From positions 1 through 61,898 of the forward strand of contig JBHIXX010000014.1 of NCBI GenBank assembly GCA_041984585.1: DNA of 61,898 nucleotides, written 5' to 3'. The notes under the pieces are model-generated. The model saw only the letters and a list, made by a program, of their open reading frames with translations, did no database searches and had not been told where the DNA came from. The translations under genes were made by a program, and so were the position numbers. This document shows positions 1-7,565 of the stretch, in pieces (the first letter of the stretch is position 1; each line of letters begins with the position of its first letter). The DNA is from Pseudolysinimonas_A sp041984585. GTDB taxonomy: Bacteria > Actinomycetota > Actinomycetes > Actinomycetales > Microbacteriaceae.

Positions 1-403
1 GGGGTCACCGTCACCTGGGTGCCGGCGGCGACCGCGTAGGTGCCGGCCGTCTTGGTGGTGGCCGTCTCGCCGTTGATCGACACCTGGTAGCTCACGTTCG
101 CGGTCGACGGAATCGTGTACGACCCGGAGACCGTGCCGGTTCCGGCGGGGTTGCAGATCTCATCCGTGAAGGTCGCGACCGCCGGGGTCACGTTCTCGGG
201 GCACAGCCCCGCGCTCGTGAAGGTGTGGCTCCACGGGCCGGTGTCTCCGACCAGCGTGTAGCCGGTCGCGGCGACCGGGGTCACCGTCACCTGGGTGCCG
301 GCGGCGACCGCGTAGGTGCCGGCCGTCTTGGTGGTGGCCGTCTCGCCGTTGATCGACACCTGGTAGCTCACGTTCGCGGTCGACGGAATCGTGTACGACC
401 CGG
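1..403. repeat. Tandem coding repeat, 276-bp period
   Basis: Bases 1-127 and 277-403 are identical, offset by 276 bp (92 codons). The pattern lies inside the secreted-protein gene and runs out of the window on the left, so more copies are likely. Confidence 0.9.
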
Positions 404-1100
404 TGATCGTCTCGCCGTTGCCCGACGGGTTGCAGATCTCGTCGGTGAACGTCGCCGCCGCGGGAGTCACGTCGGGCTCGTCGCACCCGGCGGCGTAATA
501 GAGCTGGTTGTACGCCGTCCAGTTCTTGCCGGGGTAGCTCTTGGCGACCCCCAGCTCGGTGTAGGTGAACGGCGGGATGATGTCATCCGCGTGGCTGTCG
601 TGCCCGTTCGGCCCGGTGATGATCGAACTCACCGAGACGTTCTGCGACACGTACTCCTTCACCCCGTTGTTGGCGTGACAGATGTCGACCTTCTTGTCGG
701 TGTCATCGGGGATGCAGCCGTCGGAGAAGTCGTTCTTCTTCAGCTTCTTCGAGTCGACGTTAGTCACGCCGTTCGACCACTGCGCCGTGAGCGTCAGCGT
801 CTTGTCGGCCGACGGCTTCGAGCTGTAGTACTCGACGAACGTGGCCGTCGCACCGGCCGCGATGGTCGTGCCGACGGGCACGAGCGAGGTGTCGCTCGAC
901 GATGTGATCTGCTCGGTCTTGTCGCCCTCGGAGTTGGTCACCGTCCAGGTGACCTTCCAGTAGCCGCCCTCGCCGGTGTTACACGCGACGGAGACGTTGA
1001 TCGTGTTGTGGTGCGCGAGGGCCGGGCCGGCCGTCACCGCCACCAGGCCGAGCGAGAGCGCGATCGTGCTCACGACGGCCAGGAGCTTCTTCCTGAACAT
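1..1100 (-). CDS. Secreted surface repeat protein, 3' part outside window
   Basis: The frame opens at ATG 1100 and stays open for 366 codons to the window edge, so the C-terminus is missing. The first 28 or so residues are a classic signal peptide (MFRKK, hydrophobic core, A-L-A then HH). Residues about 30-140 form a beta-rich module rich in Thr/Ser. A segment with DICHANNG and HADDIIPPF, a pattern seen in actinobacterial wall proteins, follows at about 145-200. From about residue 213 a 92-residue unit (TDEICNP, SYTIPSTANVSYQV, GTQVTVTP) begins and repeats. This predicts an exported, probably wall-attached protein. A sorting signal would lie beyond the edge; a class E sortase is encoded at 34104-34847. 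An AAGGA-type ribosome site precedes ATG 1100. Function is unknown. Confidence 0.8.
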   Translation of the reverse strand, partial: MFRKKLLAVVSTIALSLGLVAVTAGPALAHHNTINVSVACNTGEGGYWKVTWTVTNSEGDKTEQITSSSDTSLVPVGTTIAAGATATFVEYYSSKPSADKTLTLTAQWSNGVTNVDSKKLKKNDFSDGCIPDDTDKKVDICHANNGVKEYVSQNVSVSSIITGPNGHDSHADDIIPPFTYTELGVAKSYPGKNWTAYNQLYYAAGCDEPDVTPAAATFTDEICNPSGNGETITGSYTIPSTANVSYQVSINGETATTKTAGTYAVAAGTQVTVTPVAATGYTLVGDTGPWSHTFTSAGLCPENVTPAVATFTDEICNPAGTGTVSGSYTIPSTANVSYQVSINGETATTKTAGTYAVAAGTQVTVT

Positions 1101-1298
1101 CTTCGGTCCTTCGGGGGGAAGAGGACCGACTCGCGGGAGCGGGCGGACTCGCGTGCGCACCGCCGTGGGGCGGCAGAAAGGGCAAGCAGTGCCGCGCGTG
1201 GGGGCTCGCGCAGCCGGGTCGGGGGTGGGGGGGTGTGCAGTTGTCGGCCCGACGGGTTGGGGCGTCGGATTCGGGTCGTCAGCCTCAGGCCAGGGTTC

Positions 1299-1327
1299 AA
1301 GGTAGCAGTCGGCCGTTTGGGGGACAA
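1299..1327 (-). promoter_or_regulatory. Candidate promoter of the secreted repeat protein
   Basis: On the minus strand there is TTGTCC (1327-1322), a 17-base spacer and TACCTT (1304-1299), preceded by TG as in an extended -10. It would give a leader of about 190 nt before ATG 1100. Nothing else is seen in the 298-bp gap 1101-1398. Confidence 0.5.
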
Positions 1328-1398
1328 GGGTGAGGTCGTTCTCACCGGAGCCCGCGGTTCCGCACCCCGGGGAGTCGGGCGTGCGGTCGCCGCCGGGG

Positions 1399-2337
1399 TC
1401 AGTGCACGTACTCGAGCAGGTCGACGCCCACCGCGCGCAGCGCATCGAGCACGCGAAGGCGCCCGGCGAGCGCCTCGTCGTCGAACACGACGGTCACGGC
1501 GTAGACGACCGCCGCCCGCGGCCCGCGCAGGATGCCGACCTCCGACCGCACCCCGTCATCCGTCCCCGTCTTGTTCACGAGCTGCAGGCCGTGGTCGGGG
1601 AAGCGGTGCGCGAGCGGGTCGAGCCCGAAGGCGCTGGCGACCATCGACAGGTCGCAGCCGAGCGACAGCCAGCCCAGCACCCGGCTCGATGTCGTCGGAT
1701 CGACCACCTCACCACGCGCGAGCGCCGCGAACAGCCACGTGAGCTCCGCGGCCGAGCCGACCGAGAGCTGCGGGGCGTCGTCGGGGCCGCGGTCCTCGCG
1801 CACCAGGTCGAGCAGTGCCGTGCGCTGCAGCCCGAGCGCCTCGGTGCGGTCGCGCACCGCCGGCAGCCCGATGTGACGGAGCAGCACGTTGGTCGCGAGG
1901 TTGTCGCTCGCCGAGCCGACCAGCGTCGCGAGGTCGGTCACCGGCAGCGAGGGCGCCTGCAGGTGCTGCCAGACGCCCGAGTCGCCCACGGCATCCGTGG
2001 GGGTCTTGTCGAGGATGCCGTAGCCGGCGAAGTCGCGACCGGTGAGCCGCGCCGAGACCTCGATGAGCAGCAGGATCTTGCCGATGCTGGCCGTCGGCAG
2101 CGCGATGCGGTCGTCGATGGCGAGCAGGGTGCGGCCGGAGTCGAGGTCGAGCACCGACGCCGACACCTGGGCGCCCCGATAGCCGAGGTCGCCGAGCCGG
2201 GTGAACGACTCGGTGAAGTTCTCGACCGAGCGCGGCGAACGGTGCCGGGGCGCGCGCGGCGACCGCTGGCGCTCCCGGCGCTCGCCGGTCGTCGAGGTGT
2301 CTACCAAATGGTCACGCGGTCTTCCGGGTCGAGCCAC
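1399..2337 (-). CDS. Serine beta-lactamase-like hydrolase (class A fold)
   Basis: The frame carries the three signatures of the penicillin-recognising serine hydrolase fold in order: S-x-x-K (SIGK), SDN (SASDNLATN) and K-T-G (NKTGTDDGV). It resembles the beta-lactamase2 family, acting on beta-lactams or on a peptidoglycan-like or unknown ester/amide. No signal peptide is visible: the N-terminus is Arg/Pro-rich, which is odd for a beta-lactamase and suggests a cytosolic role or a wrong start. Start choices are ATG 2337 (overlaps the upstream gene by 37 bp) or TTG 2307 (overlaps its stop by 7 bp); conserved sequence starts well after both. It is co-transcribed with the M13 peptidase. Substrate is unproven. 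Confidence 0.75.
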   Translation of the reverse strand: MARPGRPRDHLVDTSTTGERRERQRSPRAPRHRSPRSVENFTESFTRLGDLGYRGAQVSASVLDLDSGRTLLAIDDRIALPTASIGKILLLIEVSARLTGRDFAGYGILDKTPTDAVGDSGVWQHLQAPSLPVTDLATLVGSASDNLATNVLLRHIGLPAVRDRTEALGLQRTALLDLVREDRGPDDAPQLSVGSAAELTWLFAALARGEVVDPTTSSRVLGWLSLGCDLSMVASAFGLDPLAHRFPDHGLQLVNKTGTDDGVRSEVGILRGPRAAVVYAVTVVFDDEALAGRLRVLDALRAVGVDLLEYVH

Positions 2338-4268
2338 AGTGCGTCACGCTCGGTCACCCCGAACGCTGAGTAGAACTCTTCGATGTTACGGACGATCTGG
2401 TTGCACCGGAACTCGGTCGGCGAATGCGGGTCGATGGCGAGCAGGCGCAGCGCCTCCTCGTCGCGCGACTTCGCCCGCCACGCCTGCGCCCAGGAGAGGA
2501 AGAACCGCTCCGCCCCGGTGAGCCCGTCGACGACCGGCGGCTCGGCGCCGCCCAGCGACAGGAGGTAGGCCTTCCAGGCGATGCCGAGCCCGCCGAGGTC
2601 GCCGATGTTCTCGCCGATGGTGAGCGCCCCGTTGACGTGGTGCCCGGGCAGCTGGGCCGGCTCGAGGGCGTCGTACTGCGCGATGAGCTTGCTCGTGCGC
2701 TCCTCGAAGGCCGTGCGGTCGGCCTCGGTCCACCAGTCGGTCAGGCGGCCGTCGCCGTCGTAGCGCGAGCCCTGGTCGTCGAAGCCGTGGCCGATCTCGT
2801 GCCCGATCACCGCACCGATCGCGCCGTAGTTGGCGGCCGGGTCGCGGTTCTCGTCGAAGAACGGGAACTGCAGGATCGCGGCCGGGAACACGATCTCGTT
2901 GAACCCGGGGTTGTAGTACGCGTTGATCGTCTGCGGCGTCATGAACCACTCGTCGCGGTCGATCGGCTTGCCGATCTTGCCGAGCTCGCGCTGGAACTCG
3001 AACTCGGCGACGGCCCGCACGTTGCCGATCAGGTCACCGGGGTCGACCTCGAGGGTCGAGTAGTCGCGCCACTTGACCGGGTAGCCGATCTTGGGGGTGA
3101 ACTTCGCCAGCTTGTCGAGCGCGCGGGCGCGGGTCTCGTCGGTCATCCACTCGAGGCGCTCGATGCTCGACCGGTACGCGCCGACCAGGTTCGCGACGAG
3201 GGCGTCCATCGCCACCTTCGCCGCAGGCGGGAAGTGGCGCTCCACGTAGATGCGACCGATCGCCTCGCCCATCGCGCCCTCGACGAACGAGACGCCGCGC
3301 TTCCAGCGCGCCCGCAGCTCCGGGGTGCCGGTGAGGGTCTTGCCGTAGAAGTCGAAGTTGGCGAGCACCGCCTCCGACCCGACGTAGGGCGACGCCGAGC
3401 GGATGACCTGCCAGGCGAGCCAGTCGCGCCAGGCGTCGAGACGGTCCTCGGCGAGCAGCGCCGACATCCCCTCGACGAAGCTCGGCTGCCGCACCACCAC
3501 GTGGTCGAACGAGCCGGCCGGCACGTCCATCGCGTCGAGCCACGCCGCCAGCAGCGGCGCACGGTCGCCGGCGAGGGCGCGCGCGTCGTCCCACGCCATC
3601 GGGTTGTAGGTCGCCTGCGAGTCGCGCGAGCGCACGTTGTCCCAGTGCTGCGCGGCGATCTCCGTCTCAAGGGCGACCACCCGCTCGGCCCGGTCGCCCG
3701 CGTCGGCGAGGCCCGCCATCCGGAACATGCGCTCCAGGTGGGCGCGGTAGGCGGCGCGCACCTCGGCGAACCGCTCCTCGCGGAAGTACGACTCGTCGGG
3801 CAGCCCGATGCCGCCCTGCTCGAGGAACACCAGGTAGCGCTCCGGATCGCCCGGGTCGTTGTCGACGAACGCCTGCACGAACCCGCCGACGCCGGCCCGT
3901 TCCAGCCGCCCGAGCGCCGCCACGAACTGCGGGATGTCGGCCACCGCGGCCACGGCGGCGAGATCGTCCTCGACGACCGACCAGCCGAGCACGTCGACGC
4001 GTCCCTCGTCCATGAAGCTGGTGAACAGGTCGCCGATCTTGCGCTCCTCGGTGCCCGGCTCGGCGGACTGGGCCTCCTCGACGATCGCGCGCACCGCCTG
4101 CTCGGCCTCCTCGGCCAGCACGTAGAACGACCCGTACCGGGCCTTGTCCGACGGGATCTCGGTCTCGGCGATCCACTTCCCGTTCACGTGACGGAACAGG
4201 TCGTCCTGCGGGCGGACGGACGGGTCGAGCTGGTCGATCTGGATGCCGGAGGCGAGGGAGTCGGTCAC
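2301..4268 (-). CDS. M13 family zinc metallopeptidase (PepO/neprilysin type)
   Basis: About 655 residues, normal for M13 endopeptidases, which cleave oligopeptides. The zinc site is clear: HEIGH followed by FDDQGSRYD, then ENIGDLGG with the third ligand Glu. NAYYNP and NEIVFPAAILQ upstream are the family's substrate-binding segment, and the chain ends in VTIW where many members end in CRVW. There is no signal peptide, so it is likely a cytoplasmic oligopeptidase. A -10-like TAGGCT lies at 4280-4275; GTG 4268 is 6 bases downstream of it, whereas the alternative GTG 4274 abuts the box, so 4268 is preferred. It is followed in an overlapping operon by the beta-lactamase-like gene. Confidence 0.9.
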   Translation of the reverse strand: MTDSLASGIQIDQLDPSVRPQDDLFRHVNGKWIAETEIPSDKARYGSFYVLAEEAEQAVRAIVEEAQSAEPGTEERKIGDLFTSFMDEGRVDVLGWSVVEDDLAAVAAVADIPQFVAALGRLERAGVGGFVQAFVDNDPGDPERYLVFLEQGGIGLPDESYFREERFAEVRAAYRAHLERMFRMAGLADAGDRAERVVALETEIAAQHWDNVRSRDSQATYNPMAWDDARALAGDRAPLLAAWLDAMDVPAGSFDHVVVRQPSFVEGMSALLAEDRLDAWRDWLAWQVIRSASPYVGSEAVLANFDFYGKTLTGTPELRARWKRGVSFVEGAMGEAIGRIYVERHFPPAAKVAMDALVANLVGAYRSSIERLEWMTDETRARALDKLAKFTPKIGYPVKWRDYSTLEVDPGDLIGNVRAVAEFEFQRELGKIGKPIDRDEWFMTPQTINAYYNPGFNEIVFPAAILQFPFFDENRDPAANYGAIGAVIGHEIGHGFDDQGSRYDGDGRLTDWWTEADRTAFEERTSKLIAQYDALEPAQLPGHHVNGALTIGENIGDLGGLGIAWKAYLLSLGGAEPPVVDGLTGAERFFLSWAQAWRAKSRDEEALRLLAIDPHSPTEFRCNQIVRNIEEFYSAFGVTERDALWLDPEDRVTIW

Positions 4269-4274
4269 CCGCAC

Positions 4275-4280
4275 AGCCTA
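4275..4280 (-). promoter_or_regulatory. -10 box of the M13 peptidase gene
   Basis: TAGGCT on the minus strand, 6 bases before GTG 4268; a leaderless arrangement that decides the start. Confidence 0.5.
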
Positions 4281-4373
4281 TGGTTCGCGTCCCCGGAGCC
4301 CGCTGGGGGCCGGGGAGCCGACCGCGGTCCCCGGGCAGCACCCGGAGCGGGCCGACTCGCAGCCCTCCGGGCC

Positions 4374-4379
4374 TAGGAT
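4374..4379 (+). promoter_or_regulatory. -10 box of the MFS gene at 4386
   Basis: TAGGAT, 6 bases before GTG 4386, with no Shine-Dalgarno between; leaderless pattern. Confidence 0.5.
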
Positions 4380-4385
4380 CACTCG

Positions 4386-5597
4386 GTGCCCCTCGTGTCG
4401 CCCGCCGCGCCCCGCGCCGGCATCCGCACCGCCGCCGTGTTCGCGATCTTCGCCGCGGCGGGCATCATCCTCTCCACCTGGGCGGCCCGCCTGCCCGCCA
4501 TCCGCGACGCGCTCGGCATCGAGGTCGACGCCGTCGGGCTGCTCATCTTCGCGATGGGCGTCGGCGCGATCGCCGGCCTGCTCGCCGCGGGCCACGTCGT
4601 GCATCTGCTCGGCACCCGGCGCACCATCCTGCTCACCCTCCTCATCGGGGCCGCGGCGTTCGCGGGCGTCGGGGTCGGCGCGCAGTCCGCCTCGCTCGCC
4701 GCGGTGACGGTCTCGATCGTGCTGGTCGGGGCGATGGCCTCGATGTGCGACGTCGCGATGAACGTCGAGGGGGCGGCGGTCGAGCACGCGATCAGGCGAC
4801 CGATCATGCCCTGGTTCCATGCGGCGTGGTCGCTGTCGACCGTGATCGGCGCGGCGCTCGGCGCCGCCGCGGCGTTCGGAGGGGTGCCGGTGGCCGTGCA
4901 CTTCGGTGTCGCCGGAGCCCTCATCGCCGCCACGGCGCTCGTCGCCACCCGGGGGCTGCCCGCGCACACCGTCGCCGAGGGCGAGGAGCGGCTCGGCTTC
5001 CGGCGCCGCCTCGCGATCTGGGTCGAGCCGCGCACGCTGCTCATCGGGGTGCTCGTGCTCGGGATGGCGTTCGCCGAGGGGGCCGCCAACGACTGGCTCA
5101 CCCTCGCGATGGTCGACGACCGAGGACACGACGAGGGCACCGGCGCACTGCTGTTCGGGATGTTCACCGCGGCGATGACGGTGGGGCGGATCATCGGTGT
5201 GCCGCTGCTGGCGCGGTTCGGCCGGGTGACGGTGCTCACCGTGGCCTCGCTCGCGGCGATGGCGGGCCTGGCGACCGTGATCGTCGTCCCGGCGACGCCG
5301 ATCACCGCGGCGGCCATCGTGCTGTGGGGCCTGGGCGCCTCGCTCGGCTTCCCGGTCGGGATGTCGGCCGCCGGCGACGACCCCGCGCACGCCGCCGCGC
5401 GCGTGAGCGCGGTCGCGACGATCGCCTACTGCGCGTTCCTCGTCGGGCCGCCGGTGATCGGCTGGGTCGCCGCCGGGACCGGACTGCTCCCCGCGATGTG
5501 GATCGTCGTCGCGCTCATCGCGGTGGCGTCGCTCGCCATCCCGGTGGTGCGGGAACGTCCCGCCGTCGCGCCCGCGGACGACGCGCCCCATCCGTAG
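4386..5597 (+). CDS. MFS transporter
   Basis: A 403-residue protein with about 12 hydrophobic segments, the size of a standard major facilitator permease. The N-terminal half has the STWAARLPAIRDAL pattern of the fucose-permease/YbjJ-like branch, and the first cytoplasmic loop (RRTILLTLL) fits the MFS motif A position. It should move a small solute by proton coupling; the substrate cannot be told. It starts with GTG directly after a TAGGAT box, so it is probably leaderless. It is divergent from the M13 peptidase gene and only 9 bases before nucS, which nonetheless has its own -10. Confidence 0.85.
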   Translation: MPLVSPAAPRAGIRTAAVFAIFAAAGIILSTWAARLPAIRDALGIEVDAVGLLIFAMGVGAIAGLLAAGHVVHLLGTRRTILLTLLIGAAAFAGVGVGAQSASLAAVTVSIVLVGAMASMCDVAMNVEGAAVEHAIRRPIMPWFHAAWSLSTVIGAALGAAAAFGGVPVAVHFGVAGALIAATALVATRGLPAHTVAEGEERLGFRRRLAIWVEPRTLLIGVLVLGMAFAEGAANDWLTLAMVDDRGHDEGTGALLFGMFTAAMTVGRIIGVPLLARFGRVTVLTVASLAAMAGLATVIVVPATPITAAAIVLWGLGASLGFPVGMSAAGDDPAHAAARVSAVATIAYCAFLVGPPVIGWVAAGTGLLPAMWIVVALIAVASLAIPVVRERPAVAPADDAPHP

Positions 5598-5600
5598 GAT
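5595..5600 (+). promoter_or_regulatory. -10 box of nucS
   Basis: TAGGAT inside the MFS gene's last codons, 6 bases before GTG 5607; leaderless pattern giving nucS independent expression. Confidence 0.5.
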
Positions 5601-5606
5601 CGTCGG

Positions 5607-6302
5607 GTGCGTCTCGTGGTGGCCCGCTGCTCGGTGGACTACGCCGGGCGACTCTCGGCGCATCTTCCGGTCGCCACGCGGCTGCTGCTGCTCAAGGGCG
5701 ACGGCAGCGTGCTCGTGCACTCGGACGCGCTGAGCTACAAGCCGCTCAACTGGATGAGCCCGCCGTGCACCTTCACGGTCGACGAAGTGGACGAGGAGCG
5801 CGCCGCGGCCGGCGTCACCGAGCTCTGGCGCGTCACCCACGCGAAGACGTCGGACCTGCTGGTCATCTCGATCCACGAGATCCTGCACGACTCGCAGCAC
5901 GACCTCGGCGTCGACCCGGGGCTGCAGAAAGACGGGGTCGAGTCCGACCTGCAGCGGCTGCTCGCGGAGCAGATCGACCTTCTCGGCGACGGCTACACGC
6001 TGGTGCGGCGGGAGCACCCGACCGCGATCGGACCGGTCGACATCCTCGCCCGCGACGCCGAGGGTGCCGCGGTCGCCGTCGAGATCAAGCGCCGCGGGGG
6101 GATCGACGGCGTCGAGCAGCTCACCCGGTACCTGGAGCTGATGAACCGCGACCCGGCCCTTGCGCCCGTCAGCGGGGTGTTCGCCGCGCAGGAGATCGCC
6201 CCGCAGGCGCGCACCCTCGCCGAGGACCGCGGCATCCGGTGCCTGGTGCTCGACTACGACGCCATGCGCGGCCTCGAGACCGGGCACTCGCGGCTGTTCT
6301 GA
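5607..6302 (+). CDS. nucS: Mismatch endonuclease NucS (EndoMS)
   Basis: A 231-residue match to actinobacterial NucS, the nuclease that makes a double-strand cut at mismatches in lineages without MutS/MutL and works with the beta clamp (dnaN is at 46985-48130). Visible hallmarks are the start MRLVVARCSVDY, LLLLKGDGS, YKPLNWMSPPC, and in the RecB-like catalytic half PVDILARD followed by VEIKRRG, carrying the acidic/Lys residues. It ends GHSRLF, an acidic/aromatic tail of the kind used for clamp binding. The GTG start follows a TAGGAT box by 6 bases. Length and motifs are complete. Confidence 0.95.
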   Translation: MRLVVARCSVDYAGRLSAHLPVATRLLLLKGDGSVLVHSDALSYKPLNWMSPPCTFTVDEVDEERAAAGVTELWRVTHAKTSDLLVISIHEILHDSQHDLGVDPGLQKDGVESDLQRLLAEQIDLLGDGYTLVRREHPTAIGPVDILARDAEGAAVAVEIKRRGGIDGVEQLTRYLELMNRDPALAPVSGVFAAQEIAPQARTLAEDRGIRCLVLDYDAMRGLETGHSRLF

Positions 6303-6394
6303 GTTACGTAGAGCTTGTCAACACGTCCGCATCAAATGTCAATTTTTGGATGTTTTTTTGACGCGTTGTCGCAAACGGTAAGTAGAATGGTCAT
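6303..6394 (+). promoter_or_regulatory. AT-rich promoter region of the Fic gene
   Basis: This gap is far richer in A/T than its surroundings, with T runs at 6342-6346 and 6353-6359. TTGACG (6358-6363), a 19-base spacer and TAGAAT (6383-6388) form a promoter-like pair. TAGAAT is 6 bases before GTG 6395, so a leaderless transcript is likely. GTCAA and TTGAC flank the T-rich core as an imperfect inverted repeat that could be an operator. Confidence 0.5.
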
Positions 6395-7516
6395 GTGACG
6401 TGGAGCCCGGCTGAGCCCTACAACGAGCTGCCCGGGCTTCCTCCTGCTCTTGAGGTGGAGACACGCGCAGTACTCAAGGCGACCATCGAAGCCCGTGCAG
6501 CTATCGCCACCCTCGACAAGGCAGCGCAGCTCATCCCGAACCCTTCGGTACTCATCAACACGCTTCCCGTGCTGGAGGCGCAAGCAAGTTCCGAGATCGA
6601 GAACATCGTCACCACCGCAGACGAGCTCTTCCGGTTTCAGGATGACGACACGTCCGCGAACCCGGCGGTGAAGGAGACTCTTCGATATCGAACCGCGCTT
6701 CGGCGAGGGGTCGAATCAGTTCGTCGGCGCCCGTTGAACGTTACGACCGCGGTTGACCTCTGCTCAGAAATCCAGCGCCGCGACACGGACGTTCGTCGGC
6801 TCCCTGGTACGCGTGTCGTGAACTCTTCAACGGGCCGCGTCATCTACACGCCACCTGAAGGCGAAGCGCTGATCCGCGAGAAGCTCGCCGACTGGGAGCG
6901 GTTCATCCACATGAACCCGACGATGGACCCCCTCGTGCGAATGGCGGTCGCCCACTACCAGTTCGAGGCAATTCACCCCTTCGATGACGGCAATGGCCGT
7001 ACGGGCCGCATTCTGAATCTCCTCCTGCTCGTCCAGGCCGGCCTCCTGCACGAACCGATCCTGTACATGTCGCGGGCGATCATCGCGTCCAAGGCCGACT
7101 ACTACCGCCTCCTCCTTGCAGTCACGCAGGAACAAGCCTGGGAGGAATGGATCCTCTACATGCTTCGGATGGTGAGAATCACGTCAGACGAGACGGTGCG
7201 GAAGATCGACGAGATAGGCGCCTTGCAGGCACGGTTTCAAAGTGAGGTGCGGGCCGCCCATACCTCAGCCAACAACGCCGACCTCCTGGCGGTGCTCTTC
7301 GAGCAGCCATACTGCAGGATTCGCTACGTCGTTGATCGCTGCGGCGTCACTCGGCAGACCGCCGCGGCATGGCTCAACTCACTGGTTGACCTCGGGCTGC
7401 TCAAGTCGTTGAAGCTCGGACGAGAGCGGCTCTTCATCAACACCCAGTTCGTGGAACTCCTGACGACCCGCGTCGAAGTCATCACCGCCCCGCTGCCAGC
7501 GCCACAACTTTTCTGA
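6395..7516 (+). CDS. Fic-domain AMP-transferase with N-terminal inhibitory motif
   Basis: A 373-residue Fic protein of the Fic_N-Fic-winged-helix layout. The catalytic motif HPFDDGNGRTGR is at about 194-205 with His194; Fic enzymes transfer AMP from ATP to Tyr/Ser/Thr of target proteins. Residues 65-70 read SSEIEN, fitting the (S/T)xxxE(G/N) self-inhibitory helix of class II Fic proteins, so no separate antitoxin is needed. Residues about 290-350 (RIRYVVDRCGVTRQTAAAWL) look like a winged helix, perhaps for autoregulation. Codon choice is less GC-extreme than neighbouring genes and the promoter region is AT-rich, suggesting acquisition between nucS and the MATE gene. The target is unknown. Confidence 0.9.
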   Translation: MTWSPAEPYNELPGLPPALEVETRAVLKATIEARAAIATLDKAAQLIPNPSVLINTLPVLEAQASSEIENIVTTADELFRFQDDDTSANPAVKETLRYRTALRRGVESVRRRPLNVTTAVDLCSEIQRRDTDVRRLPGTRVVNSSTGRVIYTPPEGEALIREKLADWERFIHMNPTMDPLVRMAVAHYQFEAIHPFDDGNGRTGRILNLLLLVQAGLLHEPILYMSRAIIASKADYYRLLLAVTQEQAWEEWILYMLRMVRITSDETVRKIDEIGALQARFQSEVRAAHTSANNADLLAVLFEQPYCRIRYVVDRCGVTRQTAAAWLNSLVDLGLLKSLKLGRERLFINTQFVELLTTRVEVITAPLPAPQLF

Positions 7517-7553
7517 GCGGCTCCGGCCCGCGGTCGTCGTCGCACCCCGCGCC

Positions 7554-7559
7554 TACGCT
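7554..7559 (+). promoter_or_regulatory. -10 box of the MATE gene
   Basis: TACGCT, 6 bases before GTG 7566; leaderless pattern. Confidence 0.4.
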
Positions 7560-7565
7560 CGAGCC

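Noticed and set aside
1..405. Possible CRISPR-like or mobile repeat
   Set aside because: The repeat is long (276-bp period), in frame and coding; there are no short repeats with unique spacers.
6332..6583. Small minus-strand ORF as an antitoxin to the Fic protein
   Set aside because: It is antisense to the Fic promoter and 5' end, with no Fic-inhibitor motif in a helix-like context; the inhibitory motif is already within the Fic protein.
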